From Bacteroidota bacterium (lineage in GTDB: Bacteria > Bacteroidota > Bacteroidia > Bacteroidales > JADFUO01): a stretch of DNA of 40,695 nucleotides. A program made the translations under genes and the position numbers. The stretch spans positions 1-40,695 of the forward strand of contig JAUXFX010000006.1 of assembly GCA_030622635.1 (NCBI GenBank), in the 5' to 3' direction. Numbering within the stretch: position 1 is the stretch's first letter; each line of letters starts with the position of its first letter. The notes beneath the pieces were generated by a model that was given only the letters and a program-made list of their open reading frames with translations, made no database searches and had not been told where the DNA came from. Shown piece after piece: positions 33,379 to 40,695 of the stretch.

Positions 33379-33483
33379 TTATACTAATGCGGAATAGAAA
33401 TGCAAAAGTTTTATAAGTCTATTCCGCACGCATAACTAATTCTAAACAGCTATGCTTCGCAAACCTGTAAAGAATTAGTATAA
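33379..33483. mobile_element. MITE-like 105-bp element with nested inverted repeats
   Basis: Perfect 10-bp terminal repeats TTATACTAAT / ATTAGTATAA bound the element. Inside are a 10-bp hairpin GCGGAATAGA / TCTATTCCGC and a 9-bp hairpin ACTAATTCT / AGAATTAGT. It encodes nothing. It is either a miniature transposable element or a structured RNA. Confidence 0.5.
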
Positions 33484-33489
33484 TAAACC

Positions 33490-33529
33490 TCATCGAATAA
33501 AAATTCGTATAATTCGTTCAATTCGATGA
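33490..33529. repeat. 9-bp inverted repeat
   Basis: TCATCGAAT and ATTCGATGA flank a 22-nt region with further attcgt/aattcg repeats. It is next to the MITE-like element. Confidence 0.4.
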
Positions 33530-33700
33530 TAAATTTTTCCTGCTTGTTTATTTGAGGAAATTTGTTGTACACCCGCAACCTCCATCAAATAAATAATTCC
33601 TGCGTTTTACAAGCAAATCCCCCCACTTTACTCATTACCACTTTTATTTAGTTTATGATGGATGTACATTTATTCCCTGTTTGATTGAGTAATTTGTTTG

Positions 33701-33831
33701 AAATTAGAAATCCATCCACCCGTACGGGCGGACAAGTTTGGAAATTAGAAATTAGCAGTGGCAGTCCGCAGCTATATTTACGAATTACGAAAAATATTTA
33801 ACCAAATAACACACAAATACTAAATGAAAAT
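33701..33831 (+). repeat. Direct repeat, left copy (before the surface protein gene)
   Basis: It shares GAAATCCATCCACCCGTACG and the following GGCGGACAAGTTT, then aaattag units, CAGTGGCAGTCCGCAG, TATATTTACG, CGAATTACGAAA and ATTTAACCAAAT in the same order with 36874-37032. Confidence 0.75.
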
Positions 33832-33847
33832 TGAATAACAACTACCT

Positions 33848-33879
33848 AACCTAACAGGTTTTTTCCAACCTGTTAGGTT
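33848..33879. repeat. Intergenic palindrome with the architecture of coding family A
   Basis: Perfect 13-bp arms AACCTAACAGGTT / AACCTGTTAGGTT with a 6-nt loop. As in family A, each arm is itself a near-palindrome of the form AACCTnnnAGGTT. Confidence 0.7.
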
Positions 33880-33934
33880 GATAACTTTAACAAAGAATAA
33901 TGAATGTAGAATTTTGAATAATAGTGAAACGAAC

Positions 33935-33975
33935 GACCAGAAACCAGAAACCAGTATCCAGCAACCAGTAACAAT
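33935..33975. repeat. Degenerate heptanucleotide array (accagaa type)
   Basis: Successive 7-mers accagaa, accagaa, accagta, tccagca, accagta, acaatga lie just before the surface protein gene. The reverse complement of a similar array is at 10368-10411. Confidence 0.55.
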
Positions 33976-34019
33976 GAAACAATTTTTCAAATATTTATAA
34001 ATCCTAAATTTCAAAAAAA

Positions 34020-36389
34020 ATGAAAAAGTCAATTTTAATTTTTGCAACGCTTATCATGGCATTAATGAGCTACTCACAAGTAGCGATCAATCAGGACGGT
34101 GATGATCCCGATGCATCGGCTATGTTGGATGTTAAATCCACCACCAAAGGCATGTTGATTCCCAGTATGAACGAACCAGACAGGACGTCCATTGATAATC
34201 CTGCAACAGGACTGATAGTTTACCAAACAGATGGCACTACCGGTTTTTATTACAATGCCGGAACTCCCGAAAGCCCAGACTGGCAGAAACTAAATTCAGG
34301 CACAGTTACGCTTTCAACAATACAGGATTCTGACGACGACACCCAGGTTATTGCCAACGATGGCGACAGGATATTCTTTAATACCGATGGCGTAAGGCGT
34401 ATGACTATAATGAATGATGGAAAAATAGGAATGGGAATAGGTACCTCAACACCTTCTGCTGATTTGGAACTTAACGGACAAATAAAAATTAATGGCGGAA
34501 GCCCGGGTGCCGACAAAGTGCTAACTTCCGACGCAAACGGGCTGGCATCATGGCAAACAGGCGGCGGTGGCGGTGCTTCAAGTATTAACGACCTTAGCGA
34601 TGCCGTCTCTGATGGCTCAAGTGTTTTCCTCGGCGCAGGGGCGGGCGACAACGATGATGGGAGCAGCAACAGCAATACTGCACTCGGAATAGATGCCTTA
34701 AATAATAATACAGGTGGATATCAAAATACTGCTATAGGTGATAATGCTTTTTATTCAGGTAAGAATTTACATAGAAATACAGCTATTGGTTATTTTGCCA
34801 TGTATTATGCCAACAACACAACTTCTTCAATACAAACATACAACACAGCTATGGGCTATCAATCTTTAAGGGGCAGTACAAATTCAGCTGATAATACAGG
34901 CATCTATAATACTGCAATGGGGACACTTTCCCTTTTTGAAAATACATCAGGCGGGTACAACACTGCAATGGGAACAAGTGTCCTTCATGACAACACAACA
35001 GGAGATTACAACATTGCAATGGGATCAAGTGCCCTTTTTAAAAACACAACGGGCAACAACTCAACAGCAATGGGATACAAAGCACTTTATACCCAAACCG
35101 GCAATGCTACCGACAACGACCTGAACAACACTGCTATTGGTTATGAAGCACTATATACAACCAACCCAACAAGTGGGATAAACGGAAGGCACAATGTGGC
35201 AGTTGGGCATAAAGCATTAAGGGAGAACACAACAGGTTATGAGAACACTGCCATTGGCAATGAAGCCCTTTTTTCAAACAAAGGAAAAATTGGCAGTACT
35301 GCAATAGGTTATCAGGCAATGTATTATGTAAATAACAGTACTGCAAACACATCTACTTATAATACAGCCACGGGTTACCAAGCTTTAAGAGGCAGTACAA
35401 CAGCATCCAATAATACGGGTAGGTTCAACACAGCAAATGGTTATCAGGCTCTTTATTCCAATGGTGAAGGGACTAGCAATACAGCAAATGGTCATCAAGC
35501 CCTTTGTTCTAATACAACAGGCGATGATAATACAGCAAATGGTTATTCAGCTCTTTTTTCCAATAAAGCAAATAACCGAAGTACCGCCATTGGTTATAGG
35601 GCAATGTATTATGCAGATGACAGAACAACAGGACAGGAAACTTATAATACTGCTGTTGGATACGAAGCCTTAAAAGGAAGCGGCACTCCTGCCAATAATA
35701 CAGGGCAATACAATACTGCAGTTGGGGATCTGGCACTTTGTTCCAATACGTCAGGTGATTACAATGTTGGTTTTGGTCGTTTAGCCGGAAGTTTTATTAC
35801 AACCGGCAACAACAACACATTTATCGGGAGCTTGTCAGATGCAAGTTCATCATCTGTATACAATGCCATGGCCCTGGGTTACTTTTCTACAGTAAACGCC
35901 AGCAACAAAGTATCGATAGGCAACACCAGCGTAATATGGATAGGCGGACAGCAAACATGGTCAACTTATTCGGATGCAAAGGCAAAAAGCAATATAAAAG
36001 AAGATGTAAAGGGTCTGGATTTCATTAAGGAACTGCGCCCGGTTACTTATTACTTTGATAAAGATAAAATGGACAACCTGATCGGGACAGTGGATTCAAG
36101 CGACTATGCCGAAAAATATGATATCGAAAAAATAAAGCAAAGCGGTTTCCTGGCCCAGGAAGTGGAGCAGGCCGCCATAAGCGCAGGCTATGATTTCAGC
36201 GGCATCAAAAAACCCGTGGATGGTAAAGGATATTACAGTTTGTCGTATGCGGAGTTTGTGGTGCCGTTGGTGAAGGCGGTGCAGGAGCTTAATGAAGAGA
36301 ACAAGGAGTTGGAAGCAAGGGTTAAGAAATTGGAAGCTTTAGTGGAACAAATGGCATCAAAAAACGATTTTGTTGCAAATAATAAATGA
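34020..36389 (+). CDS. Surface protein with YadA-like head repeats and S74 intramolecular chaperone domain
   Basis: A 789-residue exported protein. The signal peptide (1-~20, ending MSYSQ) is followed by the Bacteroidota N-terminal block [16 protein letters not shown] ... NPATGLIVYQTDG. A Gly-rich linker leads to head repeats (~218-610) of the type 'NTAxGYxALxxNTTGxxN', like the left-handed beta-roll of YadA heads. Within them a ~63-residue unit (NTAIGYxAMYY ... NTGxxNTA) occurs three times. The C-terminus has a peptidase S74/endosialidase chaperone domain starting at Ser651 (YSDAKAKSNIKEDVKGLDFI, SGFLAQEVEQAA, YSLSYAEFVVPLVKAVQELN) and a final coiled coil. It is probably a trimeric fibre with self-cleaving chaperone. 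There is no T9SS domain and no outer-membrane anchor. Confidence 0.85.
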   Translation: MKKSILIFATLIMALMSYSQVAINQDGDDPDASAMLDVKSTTKGMLIPSMNEPDRTSIDNPATGLIVYQTDGTTGFYYNAGTPESPDWQKLNSGTVTLSTIQDSDDDTQVIANDGDRIFFNTDGVRRMTIMNDGKIGMGIGTSTPSADLELNGQIKINGGSPGADKVLTSDANGLASWQTGGGGGASSINDLSDAVSDGSSVFLGAGAGDNDDGSSNSNTALGIDALNNNTGGYQNTAIGDNAFYSGKNLHRNTAIGYFAMYYANNTTSSIQTYNTAMGYQSLRGSTNSADNTGIYNTAMGTLSLFENTSGGYNTAMGTSVLHDNTTGDYNIAMGSSALFKNTTGNNSTAMGYKALYTQTGNATDNDLNNTAIGYEALYTTNPTSGINGRHNVAVGHKALRENTTGYENTAIGNEALFSNKGKIGSTAIGYQAMYYVNNSTANTSTYNTATGYQALRGSTTASNNTGRFNTANGYQALYSNGEGTSNTANGHQALCSNTTGDDNTANGYSALFSNKANNRSTAIGYRAMYYADDRTTGQETYNTAVGYEALKGSGTPANNTGQYNTAVGDLALCSNTSGDYNVGFGRLAGSFITTGNNNTFIGSLSDASSSSVYNAMALGYFSTVNASNKVSIGNTSVIWIGGQQTWSTYSDAKAKSNIKEDVKGLDFIKELRPVTYYFDKDKMDNLIGTVDSSDYAEKYDIEKIKQSGFLAQEVEQAAISAGYDFSGIKKPVDGKGYYSLSYAEFVVPLVKAVQELNEENKELEARVKKLEALVEQMASKNDFVANNK

Positions 36390-36630
36390 GTCTGGTCTAA
36401 AAAGTTCATATTAATAGTCATCGGATGACTGTATATCTAATGTCAGTCTATAATGTCCGAAAGTTTAAATAATACACAGGTTTGTTTTTTGTAGATTTTG
36501 GTTTTAATCGCCTGCCTCCGGCATTGCCTGGGGTGGGCATTTTTTTGGGAGAAAACCCATTGAGTGGCTTTTTCCAGACACCTTACTTCCAGACTTCCTG
36601 ATCCATGTTTCACAGGGTAAAGTATTTTAA

Positions 36631-36701
36631 TATTTCGTCCCTAACGGGACTGGTTCTATGCTGTGATTGTTTTCTATAAATATATAGTCCCTAACGGGAC
36701 T
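36631..36701 (-). repeat. Paired-palindrome repeat, copy 3 (inverted)
   Basis: GTCCCTAACGGGAC at 36637 and 36687, 50 nt apart, with tttctataaatat between. It is the reverse of copy 1. Confidence 0.75.
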
Positions 36702-36752
36702 GAAAAAGCGAAGTGAACAAATACATTTTGAAGTGTTATTTTGGTAGTTATT

Positions 36753-36824
36753 GTCCCGTTAGGGACAAAATATTTATAGAAAATAAACTATTCCTCTTAT
36801 AAAGTCCCGTTAGGGACGTAATAT
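36753..36824 (+). repeat. Paired-palindrome repeat, copy 4
   Basis: GTCCCGTTAGGGAC at 36753 and 36804, 51 nt apart, followed by gtaatat as in copy 1. With copy 3 it forms the same inverted pair that is seen upstream of the surface protein gene. Confidence 0.75.
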
Positions 36825-36873
36825 CAACAGATATAAAAATTATTCACAACATATTATCGTAAATATATATAAA

Positions 36874-37032
36874 GAAATTAGAAATCCATCCACCCGTACG
36901 GGCGGACAAGTTTAGAAATTAGAAATTAGAAATTAGAAATTGGCAGTTGGCAGTGGCAGTCCGCAGTAGGCAATTATATTTACGGATTACGAATTACGAA
37001 ATAAATTTAACCAAATTAAACACAAACAATGA
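36874..37032 (+). repeat. Direct repeat, right copy (before the second sensor kinase)
   Basis: It matches 33701-33831 in order, with extra aaattag and ggcagt heptamers that lengthen it by nearly 30 nt. The heptamer array at 36914-36973 (agaaatt x4, ggcagtt, ggcagt, ggcagtc, cgcagta, ggcaatt) lies inside. Confidence 0.75.
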
Positions 37033-37215
37033 ATGACCACACAGTTCATTAAATAAGTTGACACCTTATGATTTTGAACAGCAAATTAATAAATTATAAA
37101 AAAAAGTCAACCTTATTTAGGCATGGACAGATTGCTGACTGAAGAATAAACCACCAGTTACTTATTGAAAATGACAAATTACGAATTTATACTACCTTGA
37201 AAAAATAAAAGTGTC

Positions 37216-37224
37216 TATCTTTGT
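37216..37224 (+). promoter_or_regulatory. -7 box for the second sensor kinase
   Basis: TATCTTTGT (TAnnTTTGY) with TTG 37197-37199 upstream. ATG 37230 is only 5 nt beyond the box, so the mRNA would be leaderless or almost so. Confidence 0.5.
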
Positions 37225-37229
37225 GGCAC

Positions 37230-39425
37230 ATGCTTATATTTAAAAAGAACATAATAGTATCTTTAATTATTCTGTTTGGAGTTGTTTTTCCCGTTCGTTC
37301 TCAGGATTATATATGGGAAGATATTACCATAGATCATCCTATAAGAACTGATGTTGTTGAAACTTTATTAGAGACAAGCGATGGATTAATTTGGATAGGT
37401 AATACACGTAGTGGATTGTGGGTTTATAACGGATATGACTTGAAAAATATCGACCCAAAATGGTACGGGATCCCGACCACAAGTTTTAATTCTATTGCCA
37501 GTCTGTATGAAACGGCTGACAGCAATATCTGGATAGGTACCAAATACAATGGTGTAACAGTTTTGAATCCCTACAAAGCAAAAGCTATAAAACTGAAAAC
37601 AAAGAACGATCCGTTGATAGAAGAAGCCATTACCAGGGTCCTTCATTTTTATTTGGATAAAGATGATATCATGTGGTTGGCCACTCATAAAGGATTAGTA
37701 AGATACGACATAGAGACACAAGAGTTTCGATTATTTCAAACTGATCTCCCTCCACATAAACACAATAATTTTAATCCTTCTTTATTCAGATATATCGTGC
37801 CGGACACAAAAGACTCAACGATATTGTGGATCGGAGGGTTGAACGGTCTTTTTTCATTTGACCGGAAAACACAATTACTGAAACATCACCGGCATCCGAT
37901 ACAGCTCCACGAAGATTATGGCAATATGAATTTTCTCCCCCAACACAGACAGTACCTGATAACCGATATTGAAATAGTAGAAAACAGCATTTTTGTGGCT
38001 ACATGGGGTGGTGGAGTTATGGAGTATAAACCTGCAGACGGCACATGGAAAAAACACATCTTCGAACCCTACACATCAAAAAATGCTTTGGATGAAAATA
38101 TCGCAAATAGTGTTGTTGCTTACAAAAACAAACTGTATTTTGGTACTATACCAAAAGTAGGTTTTTTCGATCTGAAAGACCACACTATCCATCTTATTGA
38201 CAATTCTGTTAACAAAAAAAGAAAAAACTTCTTTGCTGTGCTCAGAGACAAAAATGATGTGTTATGGTGGGGTACTTATGGTAATGGAATCCATTCAATG
38301 AAAATCGCCGGCAAGGATTACAAACCTTCCAAACCCTCAAGTCTGATGATAAATACTATTTCACTTGATGATGAAGAAGTCTTTATTTTATTTAAGGATA
38401 AGATTCCTGACACCTTAATTATTCCGCCCGAACATGACCTCATCAATTTGAATATCAGCTTAACCAACCCGATGGATACTGCCAATGTCGAGTATCAATA
38501 TCAACTTGTCGGATATGACCCCGGATGGATATCCAATGGAATGTCCAGGCAAATTGAATACCTGGATTTGCCCGAAGATAGTTATATTTTGAAGATCAGA
38601 GCTTGTGAATCAGGTGAAAAATGGCAATTTGCCCATGTGCTTACAATTCAGAGAAAAGTATATTTTTATCAGACAGAGTGGTTTGTAGTATTTTGTTTCA
38701 TTCTAATGATTGCTGTTCTTTATATTTTGTATCGAATAAGGATCAGAACGATCAGGAAAAAGGGAAAAATTCAACGGCAGATGACTGAACTGAAACTGCA
38801 GGCACTTCAGGCACAGATGAACCCACATTTTACCTTCAATGCGCTCAACTCGATCAATAGTTTTATACTATCGAATAAATCGGAAAAAGCATCGGATTTT
38901 CTCACAAAATTTTCCAGGCTGATAAGGCAGGTACTCAACAACTCCAAACAAACAATGGTTAGTCTGAGTGATGAATTACAAGCCTTGCGTTTGTATATTG
39001 AATTGGAGCAATTAAGGTTTGAAAATCATTTTTATTACAGAATTGAAGTTGATGACCGCATTGATACGGATAGTATTCAAGTGCCTCCTCTCTTGCTCCA
39101 GCCATATGTTGAAAATGCCATCTGGCACGGTTTGATGCATAAGGATGCTGAAGGGAATATTGACATCCTTATAGAAAAAGAAAATGATCAATTATTATTT
39201 AAGATTATTGACGATGGCATTGGAAGAGAAAAAGCTTCTATATATAAAAGCAAATATAACAGCAATAAAAAATCGCTTGGGATGAGTATTACGAAAGACC
39301 GGATCGGTTTGCTGAATAACCTTTATCATATTAAGGCTACAAGCAAAATCGTTGATTTGTATGATGAGCATAATAATTCAAAAGGCACTATGGTAGAAAT
39401 ATCAATTCCTGTAATTTTAAAATAA
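37230..39425 (+). CDS. Second LytS-type sensor histidine kinase with a shorter propeller
   Basis: A sensor of 731 residues from ATG 37230; the track's TTG at 37221 lies in the promoter box. Signal peptide MLIFKKNIIVSLIILFGVVF ends near RSQ. The periplasmic part has fewer Reg_prop blades than the first kinase (GLIWIGNTRSGLWVYNGYDL, NIWIGTKYNGVTVLN, TILWIGGLNGLFSFD) and then a Y_Y_Y domain (VEYQYQLVGYDPGWISNG). After one TM helix (WFVVFCFILMIAVLYILYRI) comes the His_kinase domain with His533 (AQMNPHFTFNALNSI; Thr replaces the usual Leu) and an ATPase with QPYVENAIWHGLMH and DDGIGREKA. Its regulator follows after a 181-bp gap instead of 3 bp. Confidence 0.9.
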   Translation: MLIFKKNIIVSLIILFGVVFPVRSQDYIWEDITIDHPIRTDVVETLLETSDGLIWIGNTRSGLWVYNGYDLKNIDPKWYGIPTTSFNSIASLYETADSNIWIGTKYNGVTVLNPYKAKAIKLKTKNDPLIEEAITRVLHFYLDKDDIMWLATHKGLVRYDIETQEFRLFQTDLPPHKHNNFNPSLFRYIVPDTKDSTILWIGGLNGLFSFDRKTQLLKHHRHPIQLHEDYGNMNFLPQHRQYLITDIEIVENSIFVATWGGGVMEYKPADGTWKKHIFEPYTSKNALDENIANSVVAYKNKLYFGTIPKVGFFDLKDHTIHLIDNSVNKKRKNFFAVLRDKNDVLWWGTYGNGIHSMKIAGKDYKPSKPSSLMINTISLDDEEVFILFKDKIPDTLIIPPEHDLINLNISLTNPMDTANVEYQYQLVGYDPGWISNGMSRQIEYLDLPEDSYILKIRACESGEKWQFAHVLTIQRKVYFYQTEWFVVFCFILMIAVLYILYRIRIRTIRKKGKIQRQMTELKLQALQAQMNPHFTFNALNSINSFILSNKSEKASDFLTKFSRLIRQVLNNSKQTMVSLSDELQALRLYIELEQLRFENHFYYRIEVDDRIDTDSIQVPPLLLQPYVENAIWHGLMHKDAEGNIDILIEKENDQLLFKIIDDGIGREKASIYKSKYNSNKKSLGMSITKDRIGLLNNLYHIKATSKIVDLYDEHNNSKGTMVEISIPVILK

Positions 39426-39464
39426 GGTACTGCCATGAATTTAATGAAGAAATGATAAAAGGTA

Positions 39465-39558
39465 AATGGAAAAACTGGAAAACTGGAAAACTGGAAAATT
39501 TTCGCACTGTCTTGTCATGTCCTGTCCATTCCACCATTCCACTATTCCATCATTCCAA
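39465..39558. repeat. Two complementary short-repeat arrays between kinase 2 and regulator 2
   Basis: 39465-39498 is tggaaaa-actggaa repeated, and 39522-39558 is cattccac/tattccat repeated. TGGAA units on the left can pair with TTCCA units on the right to form an imperfect hairpin in the kinase-regulator transcript. Confidence 0.6.
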
Positions 39559-39606
39559 TAAAAACACTTTACCCATTAAAATAACAGTAGAATCCAAAAT
39601 AATAAT

Positions 39607-40377
39607 ATGAGAGCCCTGATAATTGATGATGAACAACACTGCATAGAGGCATTACATGCCCTAATACAAAAGTACTGCCCTGAAATTGAAGTTGTGGGTA
39701 CCTGCAAAGATGGTCAATGCGGACTTGCCGATATTGAAAATACAGAACCCGACCTGGTATTCCTTGACATCGCCATGCCCAAAATGAATGGCTTTGAGAT
39801 GCTAAGCAGGCTGGAAGATATTTCATTTGAGATCATCTTTATTACCGCTTACGACAATTATGCCATCAAAGCATTTAAAGTCAGTGCAATTGATTATTTG
39901 TTAAAACCTGTTGACAGAAAGGAACTGGTAAAGGCAATCCGACTTGTTAAAGAAAAACTTTTCCTGAAATCCCAGGCAAATATCGCATCACGAAATAAGG
40001 AACAACTTAATATTTTATTAGATAATATCAGTTCAAGAAATGACGCTTTCCCGAATATTGCCATACCAACGCTTGAAGGTTTGGAGATTTTTAAAGTAGA
40101 TGATATTCTTTACGTCACCGGTGAAGGCAATTATTCTCAGATCCATTTTAGGGATAAGCCGCCCATGCTTATTTCAAAGACCATCAAATATATTGAAGAC
40201 CGGATTGAAGGACATCATTTTATGCGTATCCATAATTCCAACCTTGTAAATTTAAAAGAGATCAGCAAATACATTAAAGGAGCAGGCGGGCAGGTAATCA
40301 TGTCGGATGATAAATTATTGAATGTGTCACGCAGCAGAAAAGACGACCTGCTACAGTTGTTGAGAGCAATCAAATAA
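39607..40377 (+). CDS. Second LytTR-family response regulator
   Basis: A 256-residue regulator, paralog of the one at 32065. The receiver domain has the acidic pair in ALIIDDEQ, phosphoacceptor Asp54 ([17 protein letters not shown]) and [12 protein letters not shown]. The linker is longer ([14 protein letters not shown]). The LytTR domain has [32 protein letters not shown] and [15 protein letters not shown]. It is probably controlled by kinase 2, although the genes are 181 bp apart. A second surface-protein gene begins 103 nt downstream, repeating the layout of the first module. Confidence 0.92.
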   Translation: MRALIIDDEQHCIEALHALIQKYCPEIEVVGTCKDGQCGLADIENTEPDLVFLDIAMPKMNGFEMLSRLEDISFEIIFITAYDNYAIKAFKVSAIDYLLKPVDRKELVKAIRLVKEKLFLKSQANIASRNKEQLNILLDNISSRNDAFPNIAIPTLEGLEIFKVDDILYVTGEGNYSQIHFRDKPPMLISKTIKYIEDRIEGHHFMRIHNSNLVNLKEISKYIKGAGGQVIMSDDKLLNVSRSRKDDLLQLLRAIK

Positions 40378-40480
40378 AAAAACACCACTTACACAGCCAA
40401 AGCAACCATTCACGAATTATCCTTTGCAGACCTGCTCATGGCTTTGTATTTTCACATCCGAAACTTCAAACCCATGTATT

Positions 40481-40695
40481 ATGAAAAAATTTATTCCTTT
40501 CTTTTCGATTTTAATGCTCAGTATTAATTTTCTTTTTGCACAGGTTGCAATCAATACCGATGGCAGCAACCCGGATCCATCAACTATGCTGGATGTAAAG
40601 TCCACAACCGGGGGATTGCTGATTCCAAGAATGACGGAATTGGACCGTAATGACATTACAAATCCCGCAACGGGTTTGTTGGTTTATCAAACCGA
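40481..40695 (+). CDS. N-terminus of a second surface protein of the S74/head-repeat type (cut by window edge)
   Basis: ATG 40481 opens a frame to the window end (71 codons). It encodes a signal peptide ([20 protein letters not shown]) and then [20 protein letters not shown] with [15 protein letters not shown] and [11 protein letters not shown]. This closely parallels the start of the 34020 protein ([29 protein letters not shown]). The rest is outside the window, so head repeats and the S74 domain are expected, not seen. It is not in the ORF track because it lacks a stop. Its position after the second LytTR regulator makes a second kinase-regulator-surface protein module. Confidence 0.8.
   Translation, partial: MKKFIPFFSILMLSINFLFAQVAINTDGSNPDPSTMLDVKSTTGGLLIPRMTELDRNDITNPATGLLVYQT

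Larger units (their letters stand above)
32812..34019. other. 1.2-kb repeat-rich noncoding region
   Basis: I see no gene here. It holds a heptamer array (32852-32910), two GTCCC-type paired palindromes in opposite orientation (33048-33118 and 33213-33282), a 105-bp MITE-like element (33379-33483), a 9-bp inverted repeat (33490-33529), a direct repeat shared with 36874-37032, a hairpin (33848-33879) and another heptamer array (33935-33975). It is the 5' region of the surface protein gene. Confidence 0.75.
36390..37215. other. 0.8-kb repeat-rich noncoding region
   Basis: I see no gene here. It holds a small hairpin AGTCATC-G-GATGACT (36416-36430), a GC-rich stretch near 36510-36550, two paired-palindrome repeats in opposite orientation (36631-36701, 36753-36824) and the right copy of the long direct repeat. 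It also contains a heptamer array and ends at the promoter of the second kinase. Confidence 0.7.

Noticed and set aside
34250-34675. 141-residue minus-strand ORF rich in Pro and Ser
   Set aside because: It is the antisense of the Gly-rich linker region of the surface protein, with composition that follows from the plus-strand codons.
33048-36824. Regularly spaced GTCCCGTTAGGGAC repeats as a possible CRISPR array
   Set aside because: Only two palindromes occur per unit, the DNA between them is itself conserved among copies, and no cas genes are near. They are dispersed paired palindromes.

Overview
The window is AT-rich DNA from a member of the Bacteroidota, probably Bacteroidales-like. Four things point there: repeated type IX secretion (T9SS, Por) C-terminal sorting domains; TAnnTTTG-type -7 promoter boxes in front of several genes; Bacteroidota-restricted families (DUF3822, DUF2795, short-form AMP nucleosidase); and LytS/LytTR two-component pairs whose sensor carries a ligand-binding propeller. 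I found no rRNA, tRNA or CRISPR array.

Layout. (1) 1-1183 is a decayed accessory patch: an ORF6N-domain pseudogene with a one-base frameshift, the tail of a restriction-modification methylase, and an orphan antitoxin-like ORF. (2) 1184-10086 is a mostly housekeeping block: a GT-C-like membrane protein with TPRs, DUF2795, rsmD, DUF3822, a pilin-like anchored protein, a GYD-domain protein, an HsdR_N-like nuclease-fold protein, AMP nucleosidase, holA and a secreted C69 dipeptidase. (3) 10409-27246 is a same-strand run of seven secreted T9SS cargo genes, six of them separated by 7-18 nt or little more: two TIM-barrel glycosidase-like paralogs with a discoidin domain, an S15/CocE hydrolase, an Asn/Ser-rich repeat protein, a GH42-like glycosidase, a BNR-type propeller and a CotH/lamin-tail protein. 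Remnants of related genes lie at both ends. (4) 27258-28176 is a metallo-beta-lactamase-fold gene flanked by imperfect terminal inverted repeats, followed by a deleted copy of the GH42-like gene. (5) 28774-40695 is a module present twice: LytS-type sensor kinase, LytTR regulator, then a long surface protein. The first surface protein has YadA-like head repeats and an S74 (endosialidase-type) chaperone domain. The second is cut by the window edge. The intergenic DNA of this part is packed with palindromic, heptameric and direct repeats.

How it works together. The cargo cluster looks like one exported polymer-degrading or adhesive set that grew by tandem duplication of a GH42-like/discoidin pair. 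Its sorting domains have been homogenised by gene conversion. The most unusual signal is that short palindromic elements sit in frame inside these sorting domains, with different palindrome families occupying the same loop, much as Rickettsia palindromic elements invade proteins. A palindrome of the same architecture occurs in the intergenic DNA. The duplicated kinase-regulator-surface protein modules suggest that each pair controls its neighbouring surface protein, which is an inference from order only.
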